Origin: Gnetum montanum
Lineage: Eukaryota; Streptophyta; Gnetopsida; Gnetales; Gnetaceae
Direction: 5' to 3'
Length of the DNA stretch: 64,000 nt
Assembly (NCBI GenBank): GCA_015680685.1
Contig: MNCI01002192.1
Span: forward strand, 127,237 to 191,236
Part shown: positions 22,800 to 33,349 of the stretch, one piece after another
How positions within the stretch are numbered: the first letter of the stretch is position 1
Layout of the letters: each line of letters opens with the position of its first letter
Made by a program: the position numbers and the translations under genes
Notes under the pieces: model-generated
Told to the model about the DNA's origin: nothing
Database searches by the model: none
Seen by the model: only the letters and a program-made list of their open reading frames with translations

Positions 22800-24506
22800 T
22801 ATAGTGACCAAAAATTTAAATGGTTAGAATGGAACATCGAGAGGTTTTTGGATGCATAGCTTTAACCCTAAGTCCATGTGATTACTTGCTAGATGCAGAG
22901 ATAGGGTGCCCATAATGGTCTTGTTGATTGAATAGGGACTTACAAAATGCAATGCTAAATGGTGCTAAGTGTTTGCATGGTGTTCACGGTGTTGGTAGGG
23001 GTGAGCATAGTCAAGGTCTCCAATGGAAAATGAGGGTTTCAACTTGCAGCAATATGTGAAAATAGCTAAAAATGCGAGTAAAGTGGCAAAATACAAGTAA
23101 AAATGCTAAAGAATGTGTAGAGAGAGAGCGAGAGAGAAGGTGACACCACCCCAAACATGGTTGAGCATAGTTAACTTTAGAAGGGGTGAGAAGGTATGTG
23201 ATGTACAACAAGCATAGTGGGTAGCATAGTCATAATCTTGGGGTGTCTAACTACAAATATTGACATTCTACTGTGGTGTCTGTGCCTACTAGGTTGGCCC
23301 CTATGGTGATCTACGATGTCCTACACTAGGTTACGGTGGTGTGCAAATGACTTGCCATGCTAAAATGCACTTCAAGAATTCTAATCTTGCTTCGATTTTG
23401 CTAATCTGCTTCCAATTTTTGCCAACCCCTAAAACATTAAGGGCTAGGGTATTTATAGTCCTAGGGTTCTTATGGAATGTAGATCAATTGGTAAATGGTA
23501 GTGGACAGTTGGGACTACGCTACATCAAACTATGCTCTCCACTAAAGTAAGTAGTTTTATGCTCTGGTGTGCTCCAATGGACTCTACAAGACTACTAGAA
23601 TATGAATATGCTACCAACTACATATTTGTGAGCTAAATAAGACCACAATGTGCTTGAAAAAATATGAAAAAATGCAACTTTGGAGACTACACTCTAGGAC
23701 TATGCTATCCACTATCTTGAGTGGGTCGAGTGTAGTTACAATTTCAGGATAAAAGGGAGTACAACAAAGATGAATTTTTGCTAACTATGCTTGCTAGAGG
23801 TGTGTTTGAGCTAACCTGAGTGCTAGTGCTATGTTGTGGAGGCCATTGGGTTGTTCTGGCTACTTATGCTTGACTACACTCTCGACTGGGGGAGAGTGTA
23901 GTCCAACACTTAGAAAAATTTTGCAGAACATGGATATGTGCTAACTATGCTCTCCATGGAAGAATGACTATGCTTCTAATTGGGCTCAAGCATAGTCCTA
24001 GCAGTTGGAAAATTTTTGCAAAATCTGGCTTCTAGTTAACTACGCTTGACTATGCTTTAGTTTGGTGGAGAGCATAGTCTCAACAGTTAGAAAATTTCTG
24101 CCAAACTAGGTTTTCCATATTAACTATGCTTAACTACTCTCTAGGGGTAGTGGAGAGCATAGTCTCAACACTTGGAAAAATCTACAGCTGCTAGCTTGAC
24201 ACATAGAAAAATTTGCAAACTAGCCTTTAGTGTTTAACTACGCTCTCTATTGAGTTGACTATGCTCTAATATAGTGGTGAGGGTAGTCCCAACACTTAGA
24301 AAATTTTTGCAACTTCTTGTTTCATGATGACACTTAGGAAAAATTGCAAAAAGTTAGTCTTTGGACCTAACTACGCTACCTACTAGCTAACTATGCTCTG
24401 AGGTAGTGGAGAACATAGTCTTAGAACTTAGAAAAATTTTGCCTCGTGTTGACACTTAGATGAATTTGCAATTGAGAAGCTATCACCCAAATTTGGTGGT
24501 GTTTCA
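22800..24506 (-). repeat. A 5' LTR
   Basis: It is collinear with 6597-8292. It starts TATAGTGACC (terminal TG changed to TA) and ends GGTGTTTCA. The minus-strand TATAAATA is at 23450-23457. CTATGCTC/GAGCATAG inverted words lie throughout 23500-24430. Confidence 0.9.
23450..23457 (-). promoter_or_regulatory. TATA box of A 5' LTR
   Basis: The minus strand reads GACTATAAATACCCTAGCCC, the start signal for the genomic RNA of A. It is conserved with 7234-7241. Confidence 0.7.
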
Positions 24507-24511
24507 ATGAG
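24507..24511. other. Target-site duplication ATGAG (right copy)
   Basis: It directly follows the terminal TTTCA of A's 5' LTR and is identical to 6592-6596. Confidence 0.9.
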
Positions 24512-25950
24512 TAATGACATAAACACATGGTGTAATAACACCCATAGAGGAAGTGCAAAGAATCAACATGTCCCCTTGATGCCACACCTTTTCTATTCTC
24601 CCTTGATTCTTTCCCTTTTCTTCAAGGCATAGTGATCATGAGTTAATTTTAGTTTCATGTGATAAGAACTATATTAATTTCATGATAAAGACCTCTTATT
24701 TATAGAAACTAGAACGATGGATGATGTGGCTTCATTACTTTACATAATTATTTACTCGATCTTCTTAATAGCATAGGACAAAAACCAACACATGACATTG
24801 ATTTCTGCATCATGACTAGAAATATTATTAGAGAAAACATAGTAAATGTTCAAAATTATATAATGAAAGTGACTATAGAAAATATAAATTTATAAAGAAA
24901 CAGAGAATCATTAGAAATGGAAAACATGTTAAAAAATGAAAAATTTTGAAAAAAATAGAAAAATATTGAAAATAGAAAAATGATAAATAATTGTAAAAAA
25001 ATTATGAAAATGCATGTATTAGTTCTTGATTCAAGATAGAGCATCTTCCTCATGACTACACTCATGGGTGAGCATTCAAAAAATGGGTTGCATATTCCTT
25101 TGGTTATACATCATTTTCCATTTATCATCTTTAGTGATTTATGTTTTGCTTTGTTGTAAAATTTAACATTGATGATATTCAAGTTTTGATCATTTGGAGA
25201 CATATAATCAGTTGGACTATAAGGTATTTTTTAGAAGGTCTAGGTATGTTTCTTTTTTTATTTTTTATTTTAGTTCTCATATCTTCTTGTTCAACAATTT
25301 CTTCTAGTGTATAATTAGAGGGTAAGATGTCCTTTCTAAGTTCTCTATTAGTTCATTTTCTTAGGATAAGAACTTGTAAGTGGATTGAATGTTTTCATTC
25401 ATCTTTTAGATAGTTTAGTATTCTCATTTCCTAGTTACTAAGTATCTTTTGGTTTAGTGTCTATTGTGTAGACATGTTTTTTCACACACACATGTTCCTC
25501 AAGATTGTTGTGGGTTGGTATAGGGACTATGTTAATACTTTAAAATTTTGGCTCACAACTACATCCTTTATCATTAAAAGTACTACATGGAATTTCCTAT
25601 TTCTTCACCATGTTAAATTTAACTTTCATGTTTTATTTAGGAGTGGTCATGGTTGTTGGCTTTTGCATGGGACTAGGAGGCATTATTTTTGTAAGAAAAA
25701 AGATTGTACCATATTGTTCTTACATTGGTTATGATGAGCTATTAGGTCTACTAGTTTTATTCACATGTGTGGAAGCCATCCTAAAGAAAGGATGCTTTTA
25801 AGACTTGTGCTTAGTGCTACTAGCATTATTGTCCTTTTGTATCTTCATAGAACAAGTGACATTCTTCTATTGAGGTTGTGGTGCTAATTCTTTCTACATT
25901 GTTGGTGGTGTTGTTCACAGGAAGTGTGAGAATATTGAGGATATGATCGA
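24512..25950 (-). other. E interior downstream of gag, no domain recognised
   Basis: This is AT-rich E sequence resuming after element A. The plus frames at 25474-25801 are hydrophobic and have no family match that I can name. On the minus strand, downstream of gag, I cannot read a protease or RT. Confidence 0.45.
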
Positions 25951-27600
25951 TGTTGAGAGACATAAAATGGTGATTCCATAGGAGATGTTATGGGTTGATG
26001 CTATTCAAAAGGGTAATAGTAGTGAGTTGAGGCATGAGTAATAGAACCATTAGGAGAAACAAGTTATTAAATATAGTATCCATAAGAATCTTGTTGGTAA
26101 TAAGGATATTACTAGTTTGGTGGTAGCAACCACCACAACTATGGATTTTACAATTGTCATTGATAGTAGTCTTGAGGTTAAGAAGGATTCTTATTTGGAT
26201 AATACTATTGATTCTAGTAGAAATATTTATAATTGCATTGTGGATAAGATAATCTTTGAGGGATTCCATTTACATGAACTTTGAATTCAAAGTAAGAGCC
26301 CTAGACTCTTGTAGATGTAACATAATTGAGTAGTAGCCCTTTGGATATTCATATTAAGAAATGTCACATCCATCCTCCTCCTCTAAATCTAAGTTTGTAA
26401 TCTCTTTGATTTTAGCTAGATTTCCTTTTTACCAATGTTTTCTTGTTTTCTTATTCTTTTTTCTTATCTTAATTAATTGATCGTACTTGCTTTACCATAT
26501 TCTCTATGATTTTCAAGTTGGTTGTAACTTTTTCATCAATCAATTCTGACATCTTATCTATCATTGCTTTAATATCAATGATAGACTTTTGGATTGTTAA
26601 CATTTTATGTAAAATTAACTCATCAAGATCTACCTCTTCTTCCTAATCATAAATATGGACCTCCTTTTTGGAAAGGGTTGTATCCTAGTTATATTTCTCT
26701 ATAATATCCCTTTTGCATAGGTCTCCTTCTTCTTGTGCCACATGTTCAATTTACCTTTGTATATGATGAACTCTTAGTTCTGATAATCTTTCTTGGTTAT
26801 AGATCCTAAGGATCTCCCTCATTTTGTTACGAAGCCCATCTATGATATGAAAAAGTTTGTCTTTTTAAGAAAATTCATGGATTGGGCATCTATGAAGTAG
26901 TATCTACCCAAGGCTACATCAAGGGATTCATGATTTTTTTGCTTCCATTCTTGGATTTATTTTCATATATTAGATACTCTTGAATAGTTTTGGTATTTCT
27001 TATTGAAGAGTTCAAGCATTGTGGACCATCAATGGATTAAATTTAGTTTGAAAGATCTATACCAACTTTTGGCTTCTTCTATTAGTATCCTAGGGAAGAG
27101 CTTAAGCTTTTTTCACTTACTTTCAATATTTTACAAGGTGTAGGTATCATGGAAATCTTGTAAATGATGTTATGGATCACAATTGTAGCCTCCATCAAAT
27201 TTAGGAATATTATTCATATCAACCCATTTGATGCAACTTTCCCTTTGATGCCTGTCAGGAATTTTAATTGTCTACCTAATCTATATCATCCTTCTAGTAG
27301 CCAACAAGGGTTTCTCATTGTTAGATATGTAACTATCATAATTTTTATTTCTATTTTTCCAATTGTAATGGTCTTTTTTATGCTCCATTTGAAACCTTGT
27401 ATCTTGTCCTTGATATATATTTCTATCTTCATCTTGACACCGTAGTAGAGCTCTATCTCCATACCTATGTTCATATTTATTAAAACTAGACACTAAATAT
27501 GAAGGAAAAGATGGTGAATTGGGAAAATCATCATGGCTTATATATCTTCCTCTATGCTTCATTAGCTCATCTCTTCTAGGTTTGTAGAAGGTCCTAGGCC
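25950..27600 (-). pseudogene. E gag remnant (Ty3/gypsy)
   Basis: The minus strand at about 27210-26960 gives IPKFDGGYNCDP, HHLQDFHDTYTL, KLKLFPRILIEEAKSWYRSF and MLELFNKKYQNYS. This is the Retrotrans_gag order I..F.G....P..H...F...., L..FP..L...A..W...L, F...F. Next, near 26860, come KDKLFHIIDGLR and ERLSELRVHH. An Arg/Tyr-rich N-terminal frame occupies 27562-27281. The leader between the LTR edge (27770) and this frame is about 200 bases. Stops are frequent and the copy is dead. Confidence 0.7.
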
Positions 27601-27769
27601 TTCAGACCTTCATTATTCTAGGACTTGTTCCATCCATTCTAGGGATGTCCATGATAGTTTAATGCAATCATTGAATATATTAAGGGTCAGAATGAGTAGA
27701 TGAAACCCTTACTTATAAATGGTTCACTCTAATTCTCTTCAATATAAATTGTATCATTACTTTTATTGA

Positions 27770-28497
27770 TGTTCTTATAATGTGATGATTAATTGACCCT
27801 ATTTAATCATGGAAATTAATTATTTAATTAATCAAAATTATAAAAAGAAGATAAATCCTAAGTTATTCTAAGAGTGATGAGCATTTGTTCTCAACTTATC
27901 GTACACATCCTACACTCATTTACTCATTGCTTGGATTACCAAGTGTTACGCTACTAGACAAACCAAGAAATAATGCTACTAGGATTACCAAGTAAATAGG
28001 TATTTACACTCCAAATTGGTTGTGCTTGTTCCACCAATTGATTAATGTTCATGAGAATATAAGTATTAACTAAGTACATAGAAAGTAAATTATGTTTAAA
28101 CTAAGTCTATTCTAAGTCAAGGTATTGTAATGAAAATGAATCAATTTTCATCTTATTATCATTCATGGAATGTGTCTAGGTACAATGCCATTTGAATATG
28201 ACACTGAACAATTGACTCAAATCTATGCTACAAGCACTCATTTCTTATTTTCTAACTTCTATAGAAAAAAAAACAAGAGTTTGGCTACTAACATGATCAA
28301 AGTTACCATAAACATGATAGGTGACTCATATTTATAGGCATTTACTATAATTGTGACATCATATTTACAAGATAGCATCCCAACCTATAATATAGCAGAT
28401 GCAATATACCAACTATGATGTCATAGATGTGATATACTAGATATGATATTGTAGATGTCATATCTTAGTTGTCTAGCATAATTTTCATGCTTTATCA
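27770..28497 (-). repeat. E 5' LTR
   Basis: It is collinear with 4127-4828, and both end at CTTTATCA. The minus-strand TATA box, CCTATAAATATGAG, lies at 28329-28338. The upper end of E is here, since the flank diverges after 28497. Confidence 0.65.
28329..28338 (-). promoter_or_regulatory. TATA box of E 5' LTR
   Basis: The minus strand reads CCTATAAATATGAG. The partner LTR has CTATCAATGCAAG at the same place, a decayed form. The orientation agrees with E gag. Confidence 0.55.
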
Positions 28498-29639
28498 ATT
28501 GTGAAAGAAAGGTTGAAACAAATACAAATTAATGTTCAAACTTTGTATAGTCACTTATATTACTGAAAATCAAAAGTATTACATCATGGAAAGGCCCTTT
28601 AGTTTATAGAAAAATAATGGGGCCTTAGTAGGAAACATGAACCAACAATACTCCATAACTTAGGATCATGTAAAAGGTGAAAAGTTAAATGAATTGAAAC
28701 CATTAAAAAGTACATTTTCCCATCAATTCATTAAAATTTTGAAAAAAAAATTAACTTTTTTTATATTATTGATTTAAATGAGAGATATGCATACATTAAC
28801 TTTTAACATTTTAAAATAGGTTTTGAATGATGATTCTTAATGCCTTCATGATCTTTTTCTTTCAAAGATGGTGAATTCTTCTTACATGTCATACCAGTAT
28901 CAACAAAGTGAAGGCAAATATAGATCCTCCAATATCATTTGTCATGGATCACATCCTTGGGATCACCCAACGTCCCATGTGACCATCCATCTAATGTTGG
29001 GATCACATGTAGGATATAAGTGATATATTCTCATGATTTGGAACCAAAAGTATTTTTTTTGTATGAGTTAAGATTTATGTAAGAAATTTGCAGCCATGTT
29101 TAGAGTTGAGTATGTTCTTAAGAACCTCCTCACATTTTTATTTATTCCATGTATGTACTCTTCTTAAATTGGAGGCAACTTCATGTGAAGAATTTGTTAT
29201 AGCATGAAAAGAAACTCAAAGTAATAGAAGATAAGTATTTTCTTCCATATCATTATCTTATTATGTCATTTTAGTTATTTCATCTATTTTAGTCACATTC
29301 CAATATCTCATTGCTTCATCAATTTCATATCATCTCCATTATCATTGAAGAAATGGAAGAAGAAGAACTTATTAGAGATCAATCTTTATTGGTGTTTATT
29401 ATTTATTCAAGTGGCTATTGTAGATCTAAGAAAAATTCCAAGTTAAAGAAGGGCTTTCTTAACCATCATAGAACTCATCAAAGTCAATCGAGAGTCAACA
29501 CTTCAAGTGGTTTGAAGGCCTCTAATACTTAGCCGTTTGAGTTGTGTTTCTTACTATTGAGTTCCTACCATTTTTCTTAGCTCGTGAAGCATAATTTGAG
29601 CTCTATTTTAGCATTCTTTTGGGTCCTATTTTAGCATCC
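28498..29639. other. AT-rich spacer, nothing recognised
   Basis: There is no domain or LTR edge that I can support. The plus frame 29311-29532 (acidic start, then Lys/Ser-rich) shows no family signature. Confidence 0.45.
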
Positions 29640-29955
29640 ATACAAAAACACAAGTTTATCATGACTCATGATTTACTTAGAGATACACAATGACAATTCA
29701 TAATCTTGATAGAAATACAAAGGAAGTTGGAGGAAGAAATTTCTTAACTTATTTAACAATCATGACCTAAATGGTTTGGCCACCATAACCATATTATGAC
29801 TCATGGTTAAAATTACACAAGTGCTCCATTACCCATGATTCTTGCACTTTTCACCAAAATACACTATGCCTCATGGTCATTAACAATGAGCTCACCATGA
29901 ATTGTGATCTATAATACCACAAGTAAGTTACCACATGTGGTCCCAATCATCGTAA
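29640..29955. repeat. Copia LTR fragment with CATGAGTCATGG dyads
   Basis: ATCATGACTCATGATTT, TTATGACTCATGGTT and ACCATGAATTGTGAT are the same dyad words as in the copia LTRs at 1530-2117 and 3148-3679. There is no PBS or gag next to it, so it is a fragment or solo LTR without clear edges. Confidence 0.45.
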
Positions 29956-29999
29956 ATTTTTAAGATGAATTTTGAAGCTAGGCTAGAAGTTTTAGAAAG

Positions 30000-31450
30000 A
30001 GAAAAAGTTTCTTATCCACTGTCACCTTTGACACTATCACTTATACTAGAAAAATTAAATCATGTCTAAGTACGATTACAAGTTTATGATGTTGAGCATG
30101 TATGTGCCTTACTTACATTGATTAGGGAGGGCTAGGGAAAATCATTTTATTTATGGTATTCTTATGTCTAGTAAGGATCACTTATTTTTCATCTATCTTT
30201 AGATAGTTAAGAATATACATTTTTTCTATAGTTGGTAGAGGAAATGCATTATAGTTATTCTCATAAGAGGGACCAAACTTCTTTTGGGAACCCTAGTAGA
30301 TCCAAGCAAGATCAATGTTCTATATCTAGTGGATATTAGCACTAGCACTAGTTTTTGGATGTTGGAACCACTTGTGGATCCATTACTTATCATCCTTATA
30401 GAAAATTTAGGCTATTCTAAAGAAATTACCTCAATTTTTATAATTGTAATCAGCTAGATAATATGATATTTAACTATATAAAGCATTTAGGTAATGATAG
30501 TTCTTAGTAGGATGGTAGAATAACAAGTGGTTAAGGTGATGCTAAGATACATGGATATGTTTATGCTTTGATTGACTAATTGGCTAATGCTTAAGCCAAA
30601 ACAATGATGTAGGAAAAAGATACAATTTTATATTTTGTAGTTTTGAATCTCTTTGATCTTGATGCTAGTCATTCTTTTATTGATCCATGGATAGTTTAGC
30701 ATTTAGGTTTTGAAAGTTAGTTCCTTCTTTAATGATTTATGATTAGTACTATTGGTGGTAGTGTACTTGTTGTGGATCAAGTCTAAAGATTAATATCTTT
30801 GGTATTTCAAGATATCTCTTAGCTAAGTAATCTTTAATCATGAGTATAGGTGAACATGATATCATCTTGGGTATAGATTAGTTATCCCATTATTAGAGCA
30901 ACTTAGATCATTGTCACAAGACACTTTTCTTTATAATAAATGATGATGTTTAGATGACTATGCATACTAGGCTACATAAGATTAAGTTAGATCTTATCTA
31001 TTTGAGTTCTACTTATTACTTGGATTATTATTAATAATGTTCTATTTTGTTCATGCATCTTATGAATATAGTGTGATGACATCTTACCTAGATAATTTTT
31101 TTAATTATGTGCATCTATGACATTTTGGTGTACTCACCATTGAAGGATCTTTATGAGCAACATTTGAGAATATTTTTATAGGTGTTTAGGAAGCATTATT
31201 TATTTACTTAAGCATCTAAGTGTTCATTTTGATGCTAAGATATTTAATTTTGTGATATGTTATTTTAAAGGTTAGTATTATTATACCTACTTTTTTGATA
31301 TTTCAACAACTAGAATATGTGTGATTTTAACATTTTTATATTTACTAAAGGAATTTCAGGTAGCACAAGAATTACTTGGTTATCTTGACTTCACAAAGAA
31401 CTAGCTAATAACATTTGTATTTTTGGAAAGCTTAGGAAGTTATCTACAAT
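30000..31450 (+). pseudogene. Element L: gypsy gag-end, protease and partial RT remnant
   Basis: Plus-strand order: a decayed zinc knuckle YNCNQLDN near 30430; the retropepsin block VLNLFDLDASHSFIDPWIV near 30640-30700, where the family has DSGASHSFI; IGGSVLVVDQV; and GEHDIILGID near 30850-30880. After about 31050 the RT palm resumes at YLDNFFNYVHLYDILVYSPLKDLYEQHLR, in which one active-site Asp codon is gone, then ASKCSF.AKIFNFV. The RT fingers are deleted between 31000 and 31050. It is probably chromovirus-like, judging by the ASKCSF and DILVYS style. The copy is dead. Confidence 0.7.
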
Positions 31451-31540
31451 TTGAAAAAAATGAAGTATTACAAATGATATTCAAAAGATAAGGCTATGTT
31501 ATATTCTTTTTAATCATTCAAAAGTTAGGATTGTTTACAT
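31451..31540. other. Junction between L and copia LTR I1
   Basis: This is a short AT-rich stretch. The RT remnant fades near 31450, and the copia LTR is taken to begin at the TGTTATGTC near 31543. Confidence 0.35.
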
Positions 31541-32492
31541 TTTGTTATGTCAAAACCTTGGAAAATGAAGAAAGTGGAAAATGTACTCGTGAAATCTTGT
31601 AACACTTGAAAAAGACAAGAGCTTGACAAGAACGTGTTGAAGATCAAGACAAGAGTTGAGTTGTTAATCTAAAGGCATAAAGAGTTTTGGAAAATTCAAA
31701 AGGATGTATGATGTTTAAAAGTCAATAGAAGATGTTTTAGTAGTTGTTAAAGCATCCTAGAGAAATAGCGAATGTTCTTATTAAAAAGCCAAGATTTCAA
31801 GTGAGATGTTCCAAAAAATAGTAGACATCTTAATTGAAGCTAAGATATCCTAGTTAAGATTTCTTATGTGAGATGTCTTAATTAAAGTAAGACGTCCCAA
31901 CTGCAAGCATCATAAAGTCAATAATATGTGTCAAGCTTGAATGAGACATCCCAACTAGCCATTTTCTAGTTGTTGTATGAATTCCAAGGATCATTTGAAC
32001 ATGATAAAAACTATAAAAGAGATGATGTCTTTATGAAAAGTACAAGTATATTCACATTAATATTTCCATTATTGCATACATCAAGTGAAATATTTTGTAC
32101 TTCAATTCTTGATCATTTTGTTAATTTGTATATTTGTTGAGAGCTTCAAAGTAAGGAATCTATAATTTGAGTATATTTTCTTCTTGATGTTCTCTTTGTG
32201 AGCCCTACGAAGTTGATGCACTTCTTGCAAGAAGGAATCTCTTGAGAATATTGGGACCTTGAGGGATTATATGTGTTTCTTAAGAGAAAACACCCCATGT
32301 AGAGCTCAAGTTATTGTAAAGGTTGTGGTATCCTTAAAATCACATTTTTAAAGAAATAAAGTTTGAAGGTGTGCAAAGATTCTATCCATTGAGTGTGGAC
32401 ATACCCAAGTTGGAAAACCACATACATATATGTGAAGTTTTGATTTTAATTGATGGATCTTATTCAATCTCCCTTCTATGTTCTTGATCTTT
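31541..32492 (+). repeat. I1: copia 5' LTR
   Basis: This LTR is bounded by a PBS at 32497-32507. TATA CTATAAAAG is at 32021-32029. Several AAGATGTC or GAGATGTC words occur in 31740-31950. It is homologous in inverted orientation to 47165-48290, for example the block GAGCTCAAGTTATTGTAAAG against CTTTACAACTTGAGCTC. The left edge is approximate. Confidence 0.6.
32021..32029 (+). promoter_or_regulatory. TATA box of I1 LTR
   Basis: CTATAAAAG fits the plant TATA consensus and is in the right orientation for the PBS and gag that follow. Confidence 0.55.
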
Positions 32493-32496
32493 AGGC

Positions 32497-32507
32497 GGTA
32501 TTGGAGC
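32497..32507 (+). promoter_or_regulatory. Primer-binding site of I1 (iMet type)
   Basis: GGTATTGGAGC matches the iMet PBS TGGTATCAGAGC with the leading T lost and two changes. It lies right after the LTR and before a gag start. Confidence 0.6.
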
Positions 32508-32549
32508 AAGGTACTCTCAGTTATAAGTAGAACAACTCAAGAGTAAACA

Positions 32550-32661
32550 ATGGAAGGAACATCATATGCCAAGCCACCAATGTTCAATTGAATCAACTTC
32601 ATGTACTGGAAAGCTTGAATGCAAGGATTCTTTAAATTCATGAAGTCTGAAGTTTGGAAAT
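32550..32661 (+). pseudogene. I1 copia gag N-terminus, truncated
   Basis: ATG at 32550 opens MEGTSYAKPPMFN.INFMYWKA.MQGF.KFMKSEVWKF. This matches the copia gag start (M...S..KPP.F.G.NY..W...M..F....D...W), about 37 codons with one or two stops. It is cut at 32667, where the chromovirus LTR F' begins, so the rest of the copia element is absent. Confidence 0.65.
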
Positions 32662-32667
32662 TCATCC

Positions 32668-33161
32668 TATAACATCTTGTCCCTTGTTCAAGGTGGAATT
32701 GTACTATAATCATGTAATTAACCTTCGAAATAGCGAGTGCCTCATTATGAGGAGTTGGAATTATTCATGATATCCCTTGGGAATGGGTTTGACCTATGGC
32801 ATTTAAGGTCAAGATTAGAGGTCATGCTAACATGGAGTTGTAGAACCAAGATTGGGAAGTAACAAGAGCTGGGTGAAGTTAGATAAGAAGAAATTAATCA
32901 CCCCTTTGGCTAGATATCCTAACCATGGTGGTAGTGTTGGATTGCCTCTAAAGGTCTTAAGTGCCATAGAAAGATAACCGAGAGGGGCGTTACAGTTTAC
33001 CATTTAACACCAATAAAATTTTTCCTTACCTTATTTCTTAATTTAGTGCCACAATATTATTTACTAAGTTATTCGATTATATTTCCATTATAGTTTTACA
33101 TGTGATGGATTAAGCAATGAATGATTATGTTTTAATCAACATATGGGAATGGGATGTCACA
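32668..33161 (+). repeat. F' 5' LTR
   Basis: It begins TATAACATCTTGTCCC, from the family TGTAACATCCC start, and ends GGGATGTCACA. Its first 330 bases are the reverse complement, with divergence, of 37580-37907, including CTAACCATGG, TTGGATTGCCTCTAA and ATAATGAGG blocks. It is 494 bases long. Confidence 0.75.
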
Positions 33162-33174
33162 TTTGGTATTGGAG
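33162..33174 (+). promoter_or_regulatory. Primer-binding site of F'
   Basis: TTTGGTATTGGAG directly abuts the LTR end and matches the chromovirus TTTGGTATCAGAG form of the iMet PBS with two changes. Confidence 0.7.
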
Positions 33175-33349
33175 AAAATAATGATTTAGGAGCCAAGTGG
33201 AATAGAATATTATTAAACTTTATTATTAAATATGGATAAAATACATAGAGTATGGAAATATATGGAAGGAAATAGAAGAAGATGGAAGTAGAAGAAGGGA
33301 TCAATTAGGGAGATGGATGGAAGTGGAAGAGAGATAAGTTATTGTTATT

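Larger units (their letters stand above)
6597..24506 (-). mobile_element. Element A: complete Tat-like Ty3/gypsy retrotransposon
   Basis: This is a 17.9-kb element with two long LTRs (1696 and 1707 bases), perfect 5-bp duplications, a polypurine tract at 8293-8305 and a PBS candidate near 22780-22796. Reading the minus strand, the order is 5' LTR, repeat-rich leader, gag, protease, an antisense spliced gene (on plus), RT, RNase H, integrase, tandem repeats and 3' LTR. Size, tandem repeats in the 3' untranslated part and an extra antisense gene are known traits of the Tat lineage. All genes are broken. The LTRs differ at many positions by eye, so the insertion is old. Confidence 0.92.
4127..28497 (-). 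mobile_element. Element E: old Ty3/gypsy element hosting element A
   Basis: Direct repeats of about 0.7 kb at 4127-4828 and 27770-28497 bracket a minus-strand gypsy gag (about 27600 to 25950). Flanking bases ATTGA (4122-4126) and ATTGT (28498-28502) fit a decayed 5-bp target-site duplication. Without the nested 17.9-kb element A and its duplication, E would be about 6.5 kb. I recognise no protease, RT or integrase in the remaining 4829-6596, so E is either heavily eroded or was non-autonomous. LTR starts are less certain than LTR ends. Confidence 0.6.

Noticed and set aside
25474-25801. Plus frames with hydrophobic segments as a membrane protein
   Set aside because: They are two overlapping short frames in AT-rich E interior with no start context or family signature.
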